From contig OZ059896.1 in the NCBI GenBank assembly GCA_964057225.1, positions 2,604,001 through 2,668,000 of the forward strand: a stretch of DNA of 64,000 nt. The letters run 5' to 3'. The stretch's first letter is position 1; each line of letters opens with the position of its first letter. The position numbers and the translations under genes are program-made. This DNA is from Auanema rhodensis. Lineage: Eukaryota > Nematoda > Chromadorea > Rhabditida > Rhabditidae. This document shows positions 25,499 through 36,524 of this stretch, piece by piece. The notes beneath the pieces are model-generated. The model was not told the origin of the DNA. It saw nothing but the letters and a program-made list of their open reading frames with translations, and did not search any database.

Positions 25499-27256
25499 CA
25501 TATAAAGTGCACATCACGTGTACATTTAATTAGCATAAATTAAAGTTCACGTAAATTTCAAAGTCATGGTTACCATGCACCAATATCAATAAAAATTTGT
25601 TTTTAGACTAATATGGACATGGGGAATCTAATTTTGAAAACCGCATCTCTTTATCTTTCACGTGAAGCGAGTTACATACCAAGTGCACATCACGTGTACA
25701 CTTAATTAGCATAAATTAAAGTTCACGTAAATTTCAAAGTCATGGTTACCATGAACCAATATCAATAAAAATTTGTTTTTAGACTAATATGGACATGGGG
25801 AATCTAATTTTGAAAACTGCATCTCTTTATCTTTCACGTGAAGCGAGTTACATACCAAGTGCACATCACGTGTACACTTAATTAGCATAAATTAAAGTTC
25901 ACGTAAATTTCAAAGTCATGGTTACCATGAACCAATATCAATAAAAATTTGTTTTTAGACTAATATGGACATGGGGAATCTAATTTTAAAACTGCATCTC
26001 TTTATCTTTCAAGTGAAGCGAGTTACATACCAAGTGCACATCACGTGTACATTTAATTAGCATAAATTAAAGTTCACGTAAATTTCAAAGTCATGGTTAC
26101 CATGAACCAATATCAATAAAAATTTGTTTTTAAACTAACATGGACATGGGGAATCTAATTTTGAAAACCGCATCTCTTTATCTTTCACGTGAAGCGAGTT
26201 ACATACCTAGTGCACATCACGTGTACATTTAATTAGCATAAATTAAAGTTCACGTAAATTTCAAAGTCATGGTTACCATGAACCAATATCAATAAAAATT
26301 TGTTTTTAGACTAATAGGGACATGGGGAATCTAATTTTGAAAACCGCATCTCTTTATCTTTCACGTGAAACGAGTTACATATAAAGTGCACATCACGTGT
26401 ACATTTAATTAGCATAAATTAAAGTTCACGTAAATTTCAAAGTCATGGTTACCATGCACCAATATTAATAAAAATTTGTTTTTAGACTAATATGGACATG
26501 GGGAATCTAATTTTGAAAACCGCATCTCTTTATCTTTCACGTGAAGCGAGTTACATACCAAGTGCACATCACGTGTACACTTAATTAGCATAAATTAAAG
26601 TTCACGTAAATTTCAAAGTCATGGTTACCATGAACCAATATCAATAAAAATTTGTTTTTAGACTAATATGGACATGGGGAATCTAATTTTGAAAACTGCA
26701 TCTCTTTATCTTTCACGTGAAGCGAGTTACATACCAAGTGCACATCACGTGTACACTTAATTAGCATAAATTAAAGTTCACGTAAATTTCAAAGTCATGG
26801 TTACCATGAACCAATATCAATAAAAATTAGTTTTTAGACTAATATGGACATGGGGAATCTAATTTTAAAACTGCATCTCTTTATCTTTCAAGTGAAGCGA
26901 GTTACATACCAAGTGCACATCACGTGTACATTTAATTAGCATAAATTAAAGTTCACGTAAATTTCAAAGTCATGGTTACCATGAACCAATATCAATAAAA
27001 ATTTGTTTTTAAACTAACATGGACATGGGGAATCTAATTTTGAAAACCGCATCTCTTTATCTTTCACGTGAAGCGAGTTACATACCTAGTGCACATCACG
27101 TGTACATTTAATTAGCATAAATTAAAGTTCACGTAAATTTCAAAGTCATGGTTACCATGAACCAATATCAATAAAAATTTGTTTTTAGACTAATAGGGAC
27201 ATGGGGAATCTAATTTTGAAAACCGCATCTCTTTATCTTTCACGTGAAACGAGTTA
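25499..27256 (+). repeat. Five-monomer (879 bp) tandem duplication with deletion-bearing monomer
   Basis: Units 25499-26377 and 26378-27256. The odd period of 879 arises because each unit contains a 175-bp monomer (25851-26025 and 26730-26904) with the same 1-bp loss in AATTTTAAAACTGC. Shared markers include TAACATGG and CGTGAAACGAG. The first two monomers of a third unit follow at 27257-27608. Confidence 0.88.
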
Positions 27257-30200
27257 CATATAAAGTGCACATCACGTGTACATTTAATTAGCATAAATTA
27301 AAGTTCACGTAAATTTCAAAGTCATGGTTACCATGCACCAATATTAATAAAAATTTGTTTTTAGACTAATATGGACATGGGGAATCTAATTTTGAAAACC
27401 GCATCTCTTTATCTTTCACGTGAAGCGAGTTACATACCAAGTGCACATCACGTGTACACTTAATTAGCATAAATTAAAGTTCACGTAAATTTCAAAGTCA
27501 TGGTTACCATGAACCAATATCAATAAAAATTTGTTTTTAGACTAATATGGACATGGGGAATCTAATTTTGAAAACTGCATCTCTTTATCTTTCACGTGAA
27601 GCGAGTTACATACCAAGTGCACATCACGTGTACATTTAATTAGCATAAATTAAAGTTCATGTAAATTTCAAAGTCATGGTTACCATGCACCAATATCAAT
27701 AAAAGTTTGTTTTTAGACTAATATGGACATGGGGAATCTAATTTTGAGAACCGCATCTCTTTATCTTTCACGTGAAGCGAGTTACATATAAAGTGCACAT
27801 CACGTGTACATTTAATTAGCATAAATTAAAGTTCACGTAAGTTTCAAAGTCATGGTTACCATGAACCAATATCAATAAAAATTTGTTTTTAGACTAATAT
27901 GGACATGGGGAATCTAATTTTGAAAACCGCATCTCTTTATCTTTCACGTGAAGCGAGTTACATACCAAGTGCACATCACGTGTACATTTAATTAGCATAA
28001 ATTAAAGTTCACGTAAATTTCAAAGTCATGGTTACCATGAACCAATATCAATAAAAATTTGTTTTTAAACTAATATGGACATGGGGAATCTAATTTTTAA
28101 AACCGCATTTCTTTATCTTTCAAGTGAAGCGAGTTACATACCAAGTGCACATCACGTGTACATTTAATTAGCATAAATTAAAGTTCACGTAAATTTCAAA
28201 GTCATGGTTACCATGAACCAATATCAATAAAAATTTGTTTTCAAACTAATATGGACATGGGGATTCTAATTTTGAAAACCGCATCTCTTTATCTTTCACG
28301 TGAAGCGAGTTACATACCTAGTGCACATCACGTGTACATTTAATTAGCATAAATTAAAGTTCACGTAAATTTCAAAGTCATGGTTACCATGAACCAATAT
28401 CAATAAAAATTTGTTTTTAGACTAATTTGGACATGGGGAATCTAATTTTGAAAACCGCATCTCTTTATCTTTCAAGTGAAGCGAGTTACATACCAAGTGC
28501 ACATCACGTGTACATTTAATTAGCATAAATTAAAGTTCACGTAAATTTCAAAGTCATGGTTACCATGAACCAATATCAATAAAAATTTGTTTTTAAACTA
28601 ATATGGACATGGGGAATCTAATTTTGAAAACCGCATCTCTTTATCTTTCACGTGAAGCGAGTTACATACCTAGTGCACATCACGTGTACATTTAATTAGC
28701 ATAAGTCAAAGTTCACGTAAATTTCAAAGTCATGGTTACCATGAACCAATATCGATAAAAATTTGTTTTCAGACTAATATGGACATGGGGAATCTAATTT
28801 TGAAAACCGCATCTCTTTATCTTTCACGTGAAGCGAGTTACATATAAAGTGCACATCACGTGTACATTTAATTAGCATAAATTAAAGTTCACGTAAATTT
28901 CAAAGTCATGGTTACCATGAACCAATATCAATAAAAATTTGTTTTTAAACTAATATGGACATGGGGATTCTAATTTTGAAAACCGCATCTCTTTATCTTT
29001 CACGTGAAGCGAGTTACATACCTAGTGCACATCACGTGTACATTTAATTAGCATAAATTAAAGTTCACGTAAATTTCAAAGTCATGGTTACCATGAACCA
29101 ATATCAATAAAAATTTGTTTTTAGACTAATTTGGACATGGGGATTCTAATTTTGAAAACCGCATCTCTTTATCTTTCACGTGAAGCGAGTTACATACCTA
29201 GTGCACATCACGTGTACATTTAATTAGCATAAATTAAAGTTCACGTAAATTTCAAAGTCATGGTTACCATGAACCAATATCAATAAAAATTTGTTTTTAA
29301 ACTAATATGGACATGGGGAATCTAATTTTGAAAACCGCATCTCTTTATCTTTCACGTGAAGCGAGTTACATACCTAGTGCACATCACGTGTACATTTAAT
29401 TAGCATAAATTAAAGTTCACGTAAATTTCAAAGTCATGGTTACCATGCACCAATATCAATAAAAGTTTGTTTTTAGACTAATATGGACATGGGGAATCTA
29501 ATTTTGAGAACCGCATCTCTTTATCTTTCACGTGAAGCGAGTTACATATAAAGTGCACATCACGTGTACATTTAATTAGCATAAATTAAAGTTCACGTAA
29601 ATTTCAAAGTCATGGTTACCATGAACCAATATCAATAAAAATTTGTTTTTAGACTAATATGGACATGGGGAATCTACTTTTGAAAACCGCATCTCTTTAT
29701 CTTTCACGTGAAGCGAGTTACATACCAAGTGCACATCACGTGTACATTTAATTAGCATAAATTAAAGTTCACGTAAATTTCAAAGTCATGGTTACCATGA
29801 ACCAATATCAATAAAAATTTGTTTTTAAACTAATATGGACATGGGGAATCTAATTTTGAAAACCGCATCTCTTTATCTTTCAAGTGAAGCGAGTTACATA
29901 CCAAGTGCACATCACGTGTACATTTAATTAGCATAAATTAAAGTTCACGTAAATTTCAAAGTCATGGTTACCATGAACCAATATCAATAAAAATTTGTTT
30001 TCAAACTAATATGGACATGGGGATTCTAATTTTGAAAACCGCATCTCTTTATCTTTCACGTGAAGCGAGTTACATACGTAGTGCACATCACGTGTACATT
30101 TAATTAGCATAAATTAAAGTTCACGTAAATTTCAAAGTCATGGTTACCATGAACCAATATCAATAAAAGTTTGTTTTTAGACTAATTTGGACATGGGGAA

Positions 30201-30424
30201 TCTAATTTTGAAAACCGCATCTCTTTATCTTTCAAGTGAAGCGAGTTACATACCAAGTGCACATCACGTGTACATTTAATTAGCATAAATTAAAGTTCAC
30301 GTAAATTTCAAAGTCATGGTTACCATGAACCAATATCAATAAAAATTTGTTTTTAAACTAATATGGACATGGGGAATCTAATTTTGAAAACCGCATCTCT
30401 TTATCTTTCACGTGAAGCGAGTTA

Positions 30425-31832
30425 CATACCTAGTGCACATCACGTGTACATTTAATTAGCATAAGTTGAAGTTCACGTAAATTTCAAAGTCATGGTTACC
30501 ATGAACCAATATCAATGAAAATTTGTTTTTAGACTAATATGGACATGGGGAATCTAATTTTGAAAACCGCATCTCTTTATCTTTCACGTGAAGCGAGTTA
30601 CATATAAAGTGCACATCACGTGTACATTTAATTAGCATAAATTAAAGTTCACGTAAATTTCAAAGTCATGGTTACCATGAACCAATATCAATAAAAATTT
30701 GTTTTTAAACTAATATGGACATGGGGAATCTAATTTTGAAAACCGCATCTCTTTATCTTTCAAGTGAAGCGAGTTACATACCTAGTGCACATCACGTGTA
30801 CATTTAATTAGCATAAATTAAAGTTCACGCAAATTTCAAAGTCATGGTTACCATGAACCAATATCAATAAAAATTTGTTTTTAGACTAATTTGGACATGG
30901 GGATTCTAATTTTGAAAACCGCATCTCTTTATCTTTCACGTGAAGCGAGTTACATACCTAGTGCACATCACGTGTACATTTAATTAGCATAAATTAAAGT
31001 TCACGTAAATTTCAAAGTCATGGTTACCATGAACCAATATCAATAAAAATTTGTTTTTAGACTAATTTGGACATGGGGATTCTAATTTTGAAAACCGCAT
31101 CTCTTTATCTTTCACGTGAAGCGAGTTACATACCTAGTGCACATCACGTGTACATTTAATTAGCATAAGTTGAAGTTCACGTAAATTTCAAAGTCATGGT
31201 TACCATGAACCAATATCAATGAAAATTTGTTTTTAGACTAATATGGACATGGGGAATCTAATTTTGAAAACCGCATCTCTTTATCTTTCACGTGAAGCGA
31301 GTTACATATAAAGTGCACATCACGTGTACATTTAATTAGCATAAATTAAAGTTCACGTAAATTTCAAAGTCATGGTTACCATGAACCAATATCAATAAAA
31401 ATTTGTTTTTAAACTAATATGGACATGGGGAATCTAATTTTGAAAACCGCATCTCTTTATCTTTCAAGTGAAGCGAGTTACATACCTAGTGCACATCACG
31501 TGTACATTTAATTAGCATAAATTAAAGTTCACGCAAATTTCAAAGTCATGGTTACCATGAACCAATATCAATAAAAATTTGTTTTTAGACTAATTTGGAC
31601 ATGGGGATTCTAATTTTGAAAACCGCATCTCTTTATCTTTCACGTGAAGCGAGTTACATACCTAGTGCACATCACGTGTACATTTAATTAGCATAAATTA
31701 AAGTTCACGTAAATTTCAAAGTCATGGTTACCATGAACCAATATCAATAAAAATTTGTTTTTAGACTAATTTGGACATGGGGATTCTAATTTTGAAAACC
31801 GCATCTCTTTATCTTTCACGTGAAGCGAGTTA
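30425..31832 (+). repeat. Four-monomer (704 bp) tandem duplication
   Basis: Units 30425-31128 and 31129-31832. ATAAGTTGAAG lies at 30461 and 31165, and AAGTTCACGC at 30821 and 31525, both 704 bp apart. The equivalent part of the other large copy (from about 45325) has one unit only, so this is a local gain. Confidence 0.9.
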
Positions 31833-32298
31833 CATACCTAGTGCACATCACGTGTACATTTAATTAGCATAAATTAAAGTTCACGTAAATTTCAAAGTCA
31901 TGGTTACCATGAACCAATATCAATAAAAATTTGTTTTTAAACTAATATGGACATGGGGAATCTAATTTTGAAAACCGCATCTCTTTATCTTTCACGTGAA
32001 GCGAGTTACATACCTAGTGCACATCACGTGTACATTTAATTAGCATAAATTAAAGTTCACGTAAATTTCAAAGTCATGGTTACCATGCACCAATATCAAT
32101 AAAAGTTTGTTTTTAGACTAATATGGACATGGGGAATCTAATTTTGAGAACCGCATCTCTTTATCTTTCACGTGAAGCGAGTTACATATAAAGTGCACAT
32201 CACGTGTACATTTAATTAGCATAAATTAAAGTTCACGTAAATTTCAAAGTCATGGTTACCATGAACCAATATCAATAAAAATTTGTTTTTAGACTAAT

Positions 32299-34113
32299 AT
32301 GGACATGGGGAATCTAATTTTGAAAACCGCATCTCTTTATCTTTCACGTGAAGCGAGTAACATACCAAGTGCACATCACATTGCTTCAACCAATAACTCC
32401 AAACGTTTTTATCGCTTCTGTAGAACTCGTCTCGGTGGATGCTCTTCAGATATCCCCACGATCAGATGTGGCGAAGAAGTATACTCCACAGACACAGACA
32501 AAGCTTCCATCTTTGCAGGCTCCTTCTCTGTTAAACCAAGTACTTCATCTGATTTAATCAACACCTCTTCTTGCCCTTCTTCTATCATTGATTTTATAGA
32601 CATTTCTCCCGAAAAAGTCTATAAAGTTCTTTCTCATCTTCCTCTTAGAGTCTCTACTTCTTCTGACGGCATTCCCTACTACTTTCTCAATCAGTGCGCC
32701 TCTACTCTTTGCTACCCACTTGCCTTTATCTTTCACAATCTACTTGTTTCTTCTTCATGCCCTCCGGACTGGAAGAGAGCTTGGATCCGTCCTGTTTTCA
32801 AATCCGGAAATCGCTCTAATCCTTCAAATTATCGCCCTATCTCATTAACACCAAGTCTTTCTAAAGTTTTTGAACGACTCATCTCACCTCCACTTCTCCA
32901 CTTTGGCATTTCAACTGGATCTATATCTGCCCACCAACACGCTTTTCGTCCTAAACGTAATACCATATCAGCAATCATTAACAATCATATTGCTTGGAGA
33001 TCATGTTTAGATAAAAACATACCAGTCTATACTGCTTTCATAGACTTCTCTAAAGCTTTTGATCTAATTGATCACTCGGTTCTTTTTCACAAATTTAAAA
33101 CTATTGGTATCTGCGGTTCTCTTCAAACCTTCCTTAAAAACTTCATCACTGGTAGATCTTACTCAGTTCTTGTCAATGGTTCTTTCTCCACTTCTGTTAA
33201 CTTATCTTGTGGTGTTCCACAAGGCACTGTTTTGGGCCCTCTCCTATTCCTTTTCTACATTAATGACATTACGTCTTCTCTCCCTGAAGATGTTCATCCT
33301 ACACTTTTTGCCGATGATCTCAAGTTATACAGTACTAATCCGGTAAGTCTACAGATTGCCTTAAACACAATCAACGCTTGGTGTAAAAATAATGGAATGA
33401 TGGTCAACACCACCAAATCCAAAATTATGATAGTTTGCAATAATAGCTCAACCCTCAATACCATTGAGCCATTTACCTTTGGTGAGTTTCCTTTGAACTT
33501 TGTGCTCCATTATAAAGATCTTGGTGTTCTAACTGATTACAATCTTACATTTGATAGTCACATAAACGCCATCAGTTGCGCCGCTGCCCTTAAATGTCGC
33601 ATCCTTCTACGCTGCTTTCACTCTAGGTCACCTCCATTTATGTTTAACCTTTTTTGCAGCTACGTCCGACCAATCCTTGAATATGCATCCGTGATATGGT
33701 CTCCTCAAGTATCCAAAAAAATATCTCGTATTGAGATGGTTCAGAAAAAATTCCTACGAGCAGTCTTCTCAAGAGCAGGAATTTTTTCAGACTACAAAAG
33801 TCAGCTCACTTTTTTGAATGCTCAAGAACTATCAACCAGAAGACAGGTAACTGATCTAGGTTTTTATTTTTCTCAAATTAAAGACGTATCAACTGACAGT
33901 ATTTTAAGAATTTTTCAAGCTAAACATTTCACACACTCTCTTCGCAGACACCAATGGAATATCGACTATCCTGATCTTCGGAAAGTTGCAACAAGGAATG
34001 GTATCGAGTACAGAGGCATCAAAACTTGGAACGATTTACCTGAAAACCTTGTCAACCTTACTAATGTTCATAATTTCAAGAAACATTTACTCTCTGCTCC
34101 AATAGATTTGTAA
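32299..34113 (+). CDS. LINE reverse transcriptase, 5'-truncated, fused in frame to satellite
   Basis: The 604-codon open frame encodes an RNA-dependent DNA polymerase of a LINE, which would copy element RNA at a nicked chromosomal target. Residues 1-27 (MDMGNLILKT...) are translated satellite; element sequence begins at residue 28, at a codon boundary. Residues about 35-160 are the linker between endonuclease and RT. RT landmarks: NYRPISLTPSLSKVFERLI at 177-195; AFIDFSKAFD at 246-255 (motif A, catalytic Asp249); GVPQGTVLGPLLF at 305-317 (motif B); LFADD at 336-340 (motif C, Asp339/Asp340); YKDLGV at 405-410. The C-terminal region has YVRPILEYASVIW at 455-467 and IKTWNDLP at 574-581. All catalytic residues are present and no stop or frameshift is seen, so the copy looks young. 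The endonuclease is missing, so it could not act autonomously. The ATG at 32299 is a chance satellite start, not the native one; translation is unproven. Confidence 0.93.
   Translation: MDMGNLILKTASLYLSREASNIPSAHHIASTNNSKRFYRFCRTRLGGCSSDIPTIRCGEEVYSTDTDKASIFAGSFSVKPSTSSDLINTSSCPSSIIDFIDISPEKVYKVLSHLPLRVSTSSDGIPYYFLNQCASTLCYPLAFIFHNLLVSSSCPPDWKRAWIRPVFKSGNRSNPSNYRPISLTPSLSKVFERLISPPLLHFGISTGSISAHQHAFRPKRNTISAIINNHIAWRSCLDKNIPVYTAFIDFSKAFDLIDHSVLFHKFKTIGICGSLQTFLKNFITGRSYSVLVNGSFSTSVNLSCGVPQGTVLGPLLFLFYINDITSSLPEDVHPTLFADDLKLYSTNPVSLQIALNTINAWCKNNGMMVNTTKSKIMIVCNNSSTLNTIEPFTFGEFPLNFVLHYKDLGVLTDYNLTFDSHINAISCAAALKCRILLRCFHSRSPPFMFNLFCSYVRPILEYASVIWSPQVSKKISRIEMVQKKFLRAVFSRAGIFSDYKSQLTFLNAQELSTRRQVTDLGFYFSQIKDVSTDSILRIFQAKHFTHSLRRHQWNIDYPDLRKVATRNGIEYRGIKTWNDLPENLVNLTNVHNFKKHLLSAPIDL
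32378..32379. other. Left LINE junction, possible 2-bp target duplication (AC)
   Basis: Satellite CATCAC meets element ATTGCTTC. The same AC recurs at 34606-34607 before GTGTACATT. Two bases could be a minimal target-site duplication, junction microhomology or chance. The break lies inside the CACGTG palindrome of the monomer. Confidence 0.55.
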
Positions 34114-34605
34114 ACCAAATACTGTAGATAATGTTCTCACCCCTCAAAAATCTTTTTTGTTTTCTATTTTATCAGGCTTTTTTTTATTTGTAGTTCGTTC
34201 TTTTTCACACTTGTTTATGACCACATGGCAACAGTCCACCATTTATTTTTCTTTGTCCCTTCTGAACTCTTGTTACTTCGTCACTATTCCTATAGACATT
34301 AGTCATACGGATCGGGCGCTAGTTACCTCCAAATTGCTAGAACGGGCTTGCCTCAGATCACGAGTACCACCGTACCTAACAACCACACTAGTGAGGTCAG
34401 CCATCGTGCTGAACAAACCCCATGCATACAACAAGAATTTTACTTGGCGGACTGTTCACTATTGATCTTAAATAAGCGAGCTCTTATCGAACTGGCAATA
34501 TTAAAAATCCTTTTTCATGTTCTTATTGAATGGTTCTTAATTTTTTTCACTCAATTACTTAACAGCTATTTGTCTTAACCTGTGATATTGAACAATAAAC
34601 ATTAA
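34114..34605 (+). other. LINE 3' untranslated region
   Basis: From the TAA stop to the right junction, about 490 bp, with T-rich stretches near 34150-34200 and no repeat of satellite type. Two short open frames here (34157-34465 and 34348-34578) show no recognisable motif and overlap each other in different frames, so I do not call them genes. The 3' end normally carries the RNA signal recognised by the element's own RT. Confidence 0.8.
34594..34599 (+). promoter_or_regulatory. Polyadenylation signal AATAAA of the LINE
   Basis: AATAAA lies 6 bp before the junction with satellite and is followed by CATTAAA. Its position at the very end of the element fits a signal used for the element transcript, although normal cleavage would be 10-30 bp further on and no A-tail was inserted. 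Confidence 0.5.
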
Positions 34606-36524
34606 ACGTGTACATTTAATTAGCATAAATTAAAGTTCACGTAAATTTCAAAGTCATGGTTACCATGAACCAATATCAATAAAAATTTGTTTTTAAACTA
34701 ATATGGACATGGGGAATCTAATTTTGAAAACCGCATCTCTTTATCTTTCAAGTGAAGCGAGTTACATACCAAGTGCACATCACGTGTACATTTAATTAGC
34801 ATAAATTAAAGTTCACGTAAATTTCAAAGTCATGGTTACCATGAACCAATATCAATAAAAATTTGTTTTCAAACTAATATGGACATGGGGATTCTAATTT
34901 TGAAAACCACATCTCTTTATCTTTCACGTGAAGCGAGTTACATACCTAGTGCACATCACGTGTACATTTAATTAGCATAAATTAAAGTTCACGTAAATTT
35001 CAAAGTCATGGTTACCATGAACCAATATCAATAAAAATTTGTTTTTAGACTAATTTGGACATGGGGAATCTAATTTTGAAAACCGCATCTCTTTATCTTT
35101 CAAGTGAAGCGAGTTACATACCAAGTGCACATCACGTGTACATTTAATTAGCATAAATTAAAGTTCACGTAAATTTCAAAGTCATGGTTACCATGAACCA
35201 ATATCAATAAAAATTTGTTTTTAGACTAATATGGACATGGGGAATCTAATTTTGAAAACCGCATCTCTTTATCTTTCAAGTGAAGCGAGTTACATACCAA
35301 GTGCACATCACGTGTACACTTAATTAGCATAAATTAAAGTTCACGTAAATTTCAAAGTCATGGTTACCATGCACCAATATCAATGAAAATTTGTTTTTAG
35401 ACTAATATGGACATGGGGAATCTAATTTTGAAAACCGCATCTCTTTATCTTTCACGTGAAGCGAGTTACATATAAAGTGCACATCACGTGTACATTTAAT
35501 TAGCATAAATTAAAGTTCACGTAAATTTCAAAGTCATGGTTACCATGAACCAATATCAATAAAAATTTGTTTTTAGACTAATATGGACATGGGGAATCTA
35601 ATTTTGAAAACCGCATCTCTTTATCTTTCACGTGAAGCGAGTAACATACCAAGTGCACATCACGTGTACATTTAATTAGCATAAATTAAAGTTCACGTAA
35701 ATTTCAAAGTCATGGTTACCATGAACCAATATCAATAAAAATTTGTTTTTAAACTAATATGGACATGGGGAATCTAATTTTGAAAACCGCATCTCTTTAT
35801 CTTTCAAGTGAAGCGAGTTACATACCAAGTGCACATCACGTGTACATTTAATTAGCATAAATTAAAGTTCACGTAAATTTCAAAGTCATGGTTACCATGA
35901 ACCAATATCAATAAAAATTTGTTTTCAAACTAATATGGACATGGGGATTCTAATTTTGAAAACCACATCTCTTTATCTTTCACGTGAAGCGAGTTACATA
36001 CCTAGTGCACATCACGTGTACATTTAATTAGCATAAATTAAAGTTCACGTAAATTTCAAAGTCATGGTTACCATGAACCAATATCAATAAAAATTTGTTT
36101 TTAGACTAATTTGGACATGGGGAATCTAATTTTGAAAACCGCATCTCTTTATCTTTCAAGTGAAGCGAGTTACATACCAAGTGCACATCACGTGTACATT
36201 TAATTAGCATAAATTAAAGTTCACGTAAATTTCAAAGTCATGGTTACCATGAACCAATATCAATAAAAATTTGTTTTTAAACTAATATGGACATGGGGAA
36301 TCTAATTTTGAAAACCGCATCTCTTTATCTTTCACGTGAAGCGAGTTACATACCTAGTGCACATCACGTGTACATTTAATTAGCATAAGTTGAAGTTCAC
36401 GTAAATTTCAAAGTCATGGTTACCATGAACCAATATCAATGAAAATTTGTTTTTAGACTAATATGGACATGGGGAATCTAATTTTGAAAACCGCATCTCT
36501 TTATCTTTCACGTGAAGCGAGTTA
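34606..36524 (+). repeat. Large duplicated segment, copy 1, portion right of the LINE
   Basis: Continues the monomer order interrupted by the LINE: the next monomer has TTCAAAC, GGATTC and the private AACCACATCTC. 34607 to about 35468 corresponds to copy 2 at offset 11968; from 35469 the offset is 12496 because copy 2 has three more monomers (47437-47964). The order of 34607 to about 35116 also recurs locally at 35664 to about 36170. Confidence 0.82.
35645..35820 (+). repeat. Empty-site paralogue of the LINE-containing monomer
   Basis: Preceded by the same GAGTAACATACC tag and followed by the same TTCAAAC/GGATTC/AACCACATC monomer as the interrupted copy at 32361. Here CATCACGTGTACATT is continuous, which fixes the LINE insertion point. 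Further empty copies start at 46557 and 48141. Confidence 0.88.

Larger units (their letters stand above)
1..32379 (+). repeat. Satellite array, left arm (176-bp monomer, about 184 copies)
   Basis: Head-to-tail tandem repeat whose monomer begins CATACCTAGTGCACATCACG in the phase used here. Successive starts fall at 1, 177, 353 and so on, so the unit is 176 bp. Start positions stay in register except for small indels near 11.2, 21.9, 22.1, 24.7, 26.0 and 26.9 kb (net -24 bp), and position 32361 is exactly the start of monomer 185. All copies are in one orientation and differ by only a few bases each. The consensus is about 32% GC with A/T tracts. No ORF is conserved beyond 30 codons. By analogy with animal satellites of this size and HOR organisation, a centromeric or pericentromeric location is a reasonable inference, but nothing in the sequence proves it. 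Confidence 0.98.
27433..32379 (+). repeat. Large duplicated segment, copy 1, portion left of the LINE
   Basis: Matches 40925 onward. Offset 13492 holds for AAAACTGCAT, TTTTTAAAACCGCATTTC, ATAAGTCAAAG (28701/42193) and TACATACGTA (30071/43563). The offset becomes 14900 after an 8-monomer net gain in copy 2, then 14196 after a 4-monomer gain in copy 1. Only monomer-scale changes separate the two copies. Confidence 0.82.
32380..34605 (+). mobile_element. 5'-truncated non-LTR retrotransposon (LINE, CR1/Jockey-like)
   Basis: About 2.2 kb of sequence unrelated to the satellite, set precisely inside one monomer. It encodes the pre-RT linker, a full reverse transcriptase and the C-terminal region, then a roughly 490-bp 3' UTR with AATAAA and a short ATTAAA end. 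The upstream endonuclease region and any ORF1 are absent, as expected from incomplete target-primed reverse transcription. The flanks share only AC (32378-32379 and 34606-34607), so a target-site duplication is at most 2 bp. There is no long poly(A) tail. Family assignment to CR1/Jockey-like is from motif style only; a Rex1, L2 or other clade is possible. It is the only non-satellite DNA in the window. Confidence 0.92.
32361..34764 (+). repeat. Satellite monomer interrupted by the LINE insertion
   Basis: The left 19 bp (32361-32379) end in CATCAC and the right part resumes at ACGTGTACATTTA (34606). Removing the insert and one AC restores a normal 176-bp monomer of the type tagged GAGTAACATACCAAG. 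Uninterrupted monomers of this type start at 35645, 46557 and 48141 and serve as empty-site references. Confidence 0.93.

Noticed and set aside
32348-32557. 69-codon + strand ORF
   Set aside because: Out-of-frame overlap with the RT reading frame and no recognisable motif.
32409-32736. Two minus-strand ORFs (32409-32603 and 32554-32736)
   Set aside because: Antisense to the RT coding region, short, and rich in charged residues mirrored from T/C-rich codons; no family resemblance.
33068-33346. 92-codon + strand ORF inside the RT region
   Set aside because: A frame-shifted shadow across RT motifs B and C; its hydrophobic look comes from T-rich codons.
34157-34578. ORFs of 102 and 76 codons in the LINE 3' UTR
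   Set aside because: They overlap in different frames, lack motifs and lie after the RT stop in a region expected to be untranslated.
32380-34605. LTR retrotransposon, Penelope-like element or group II intron
   Set aside because: No long terminal repeats, integrase, GIY-YIG or intron RNA features; motif order and the C-terminal YVRPILEYASVIW region fit non-LTR RTs.
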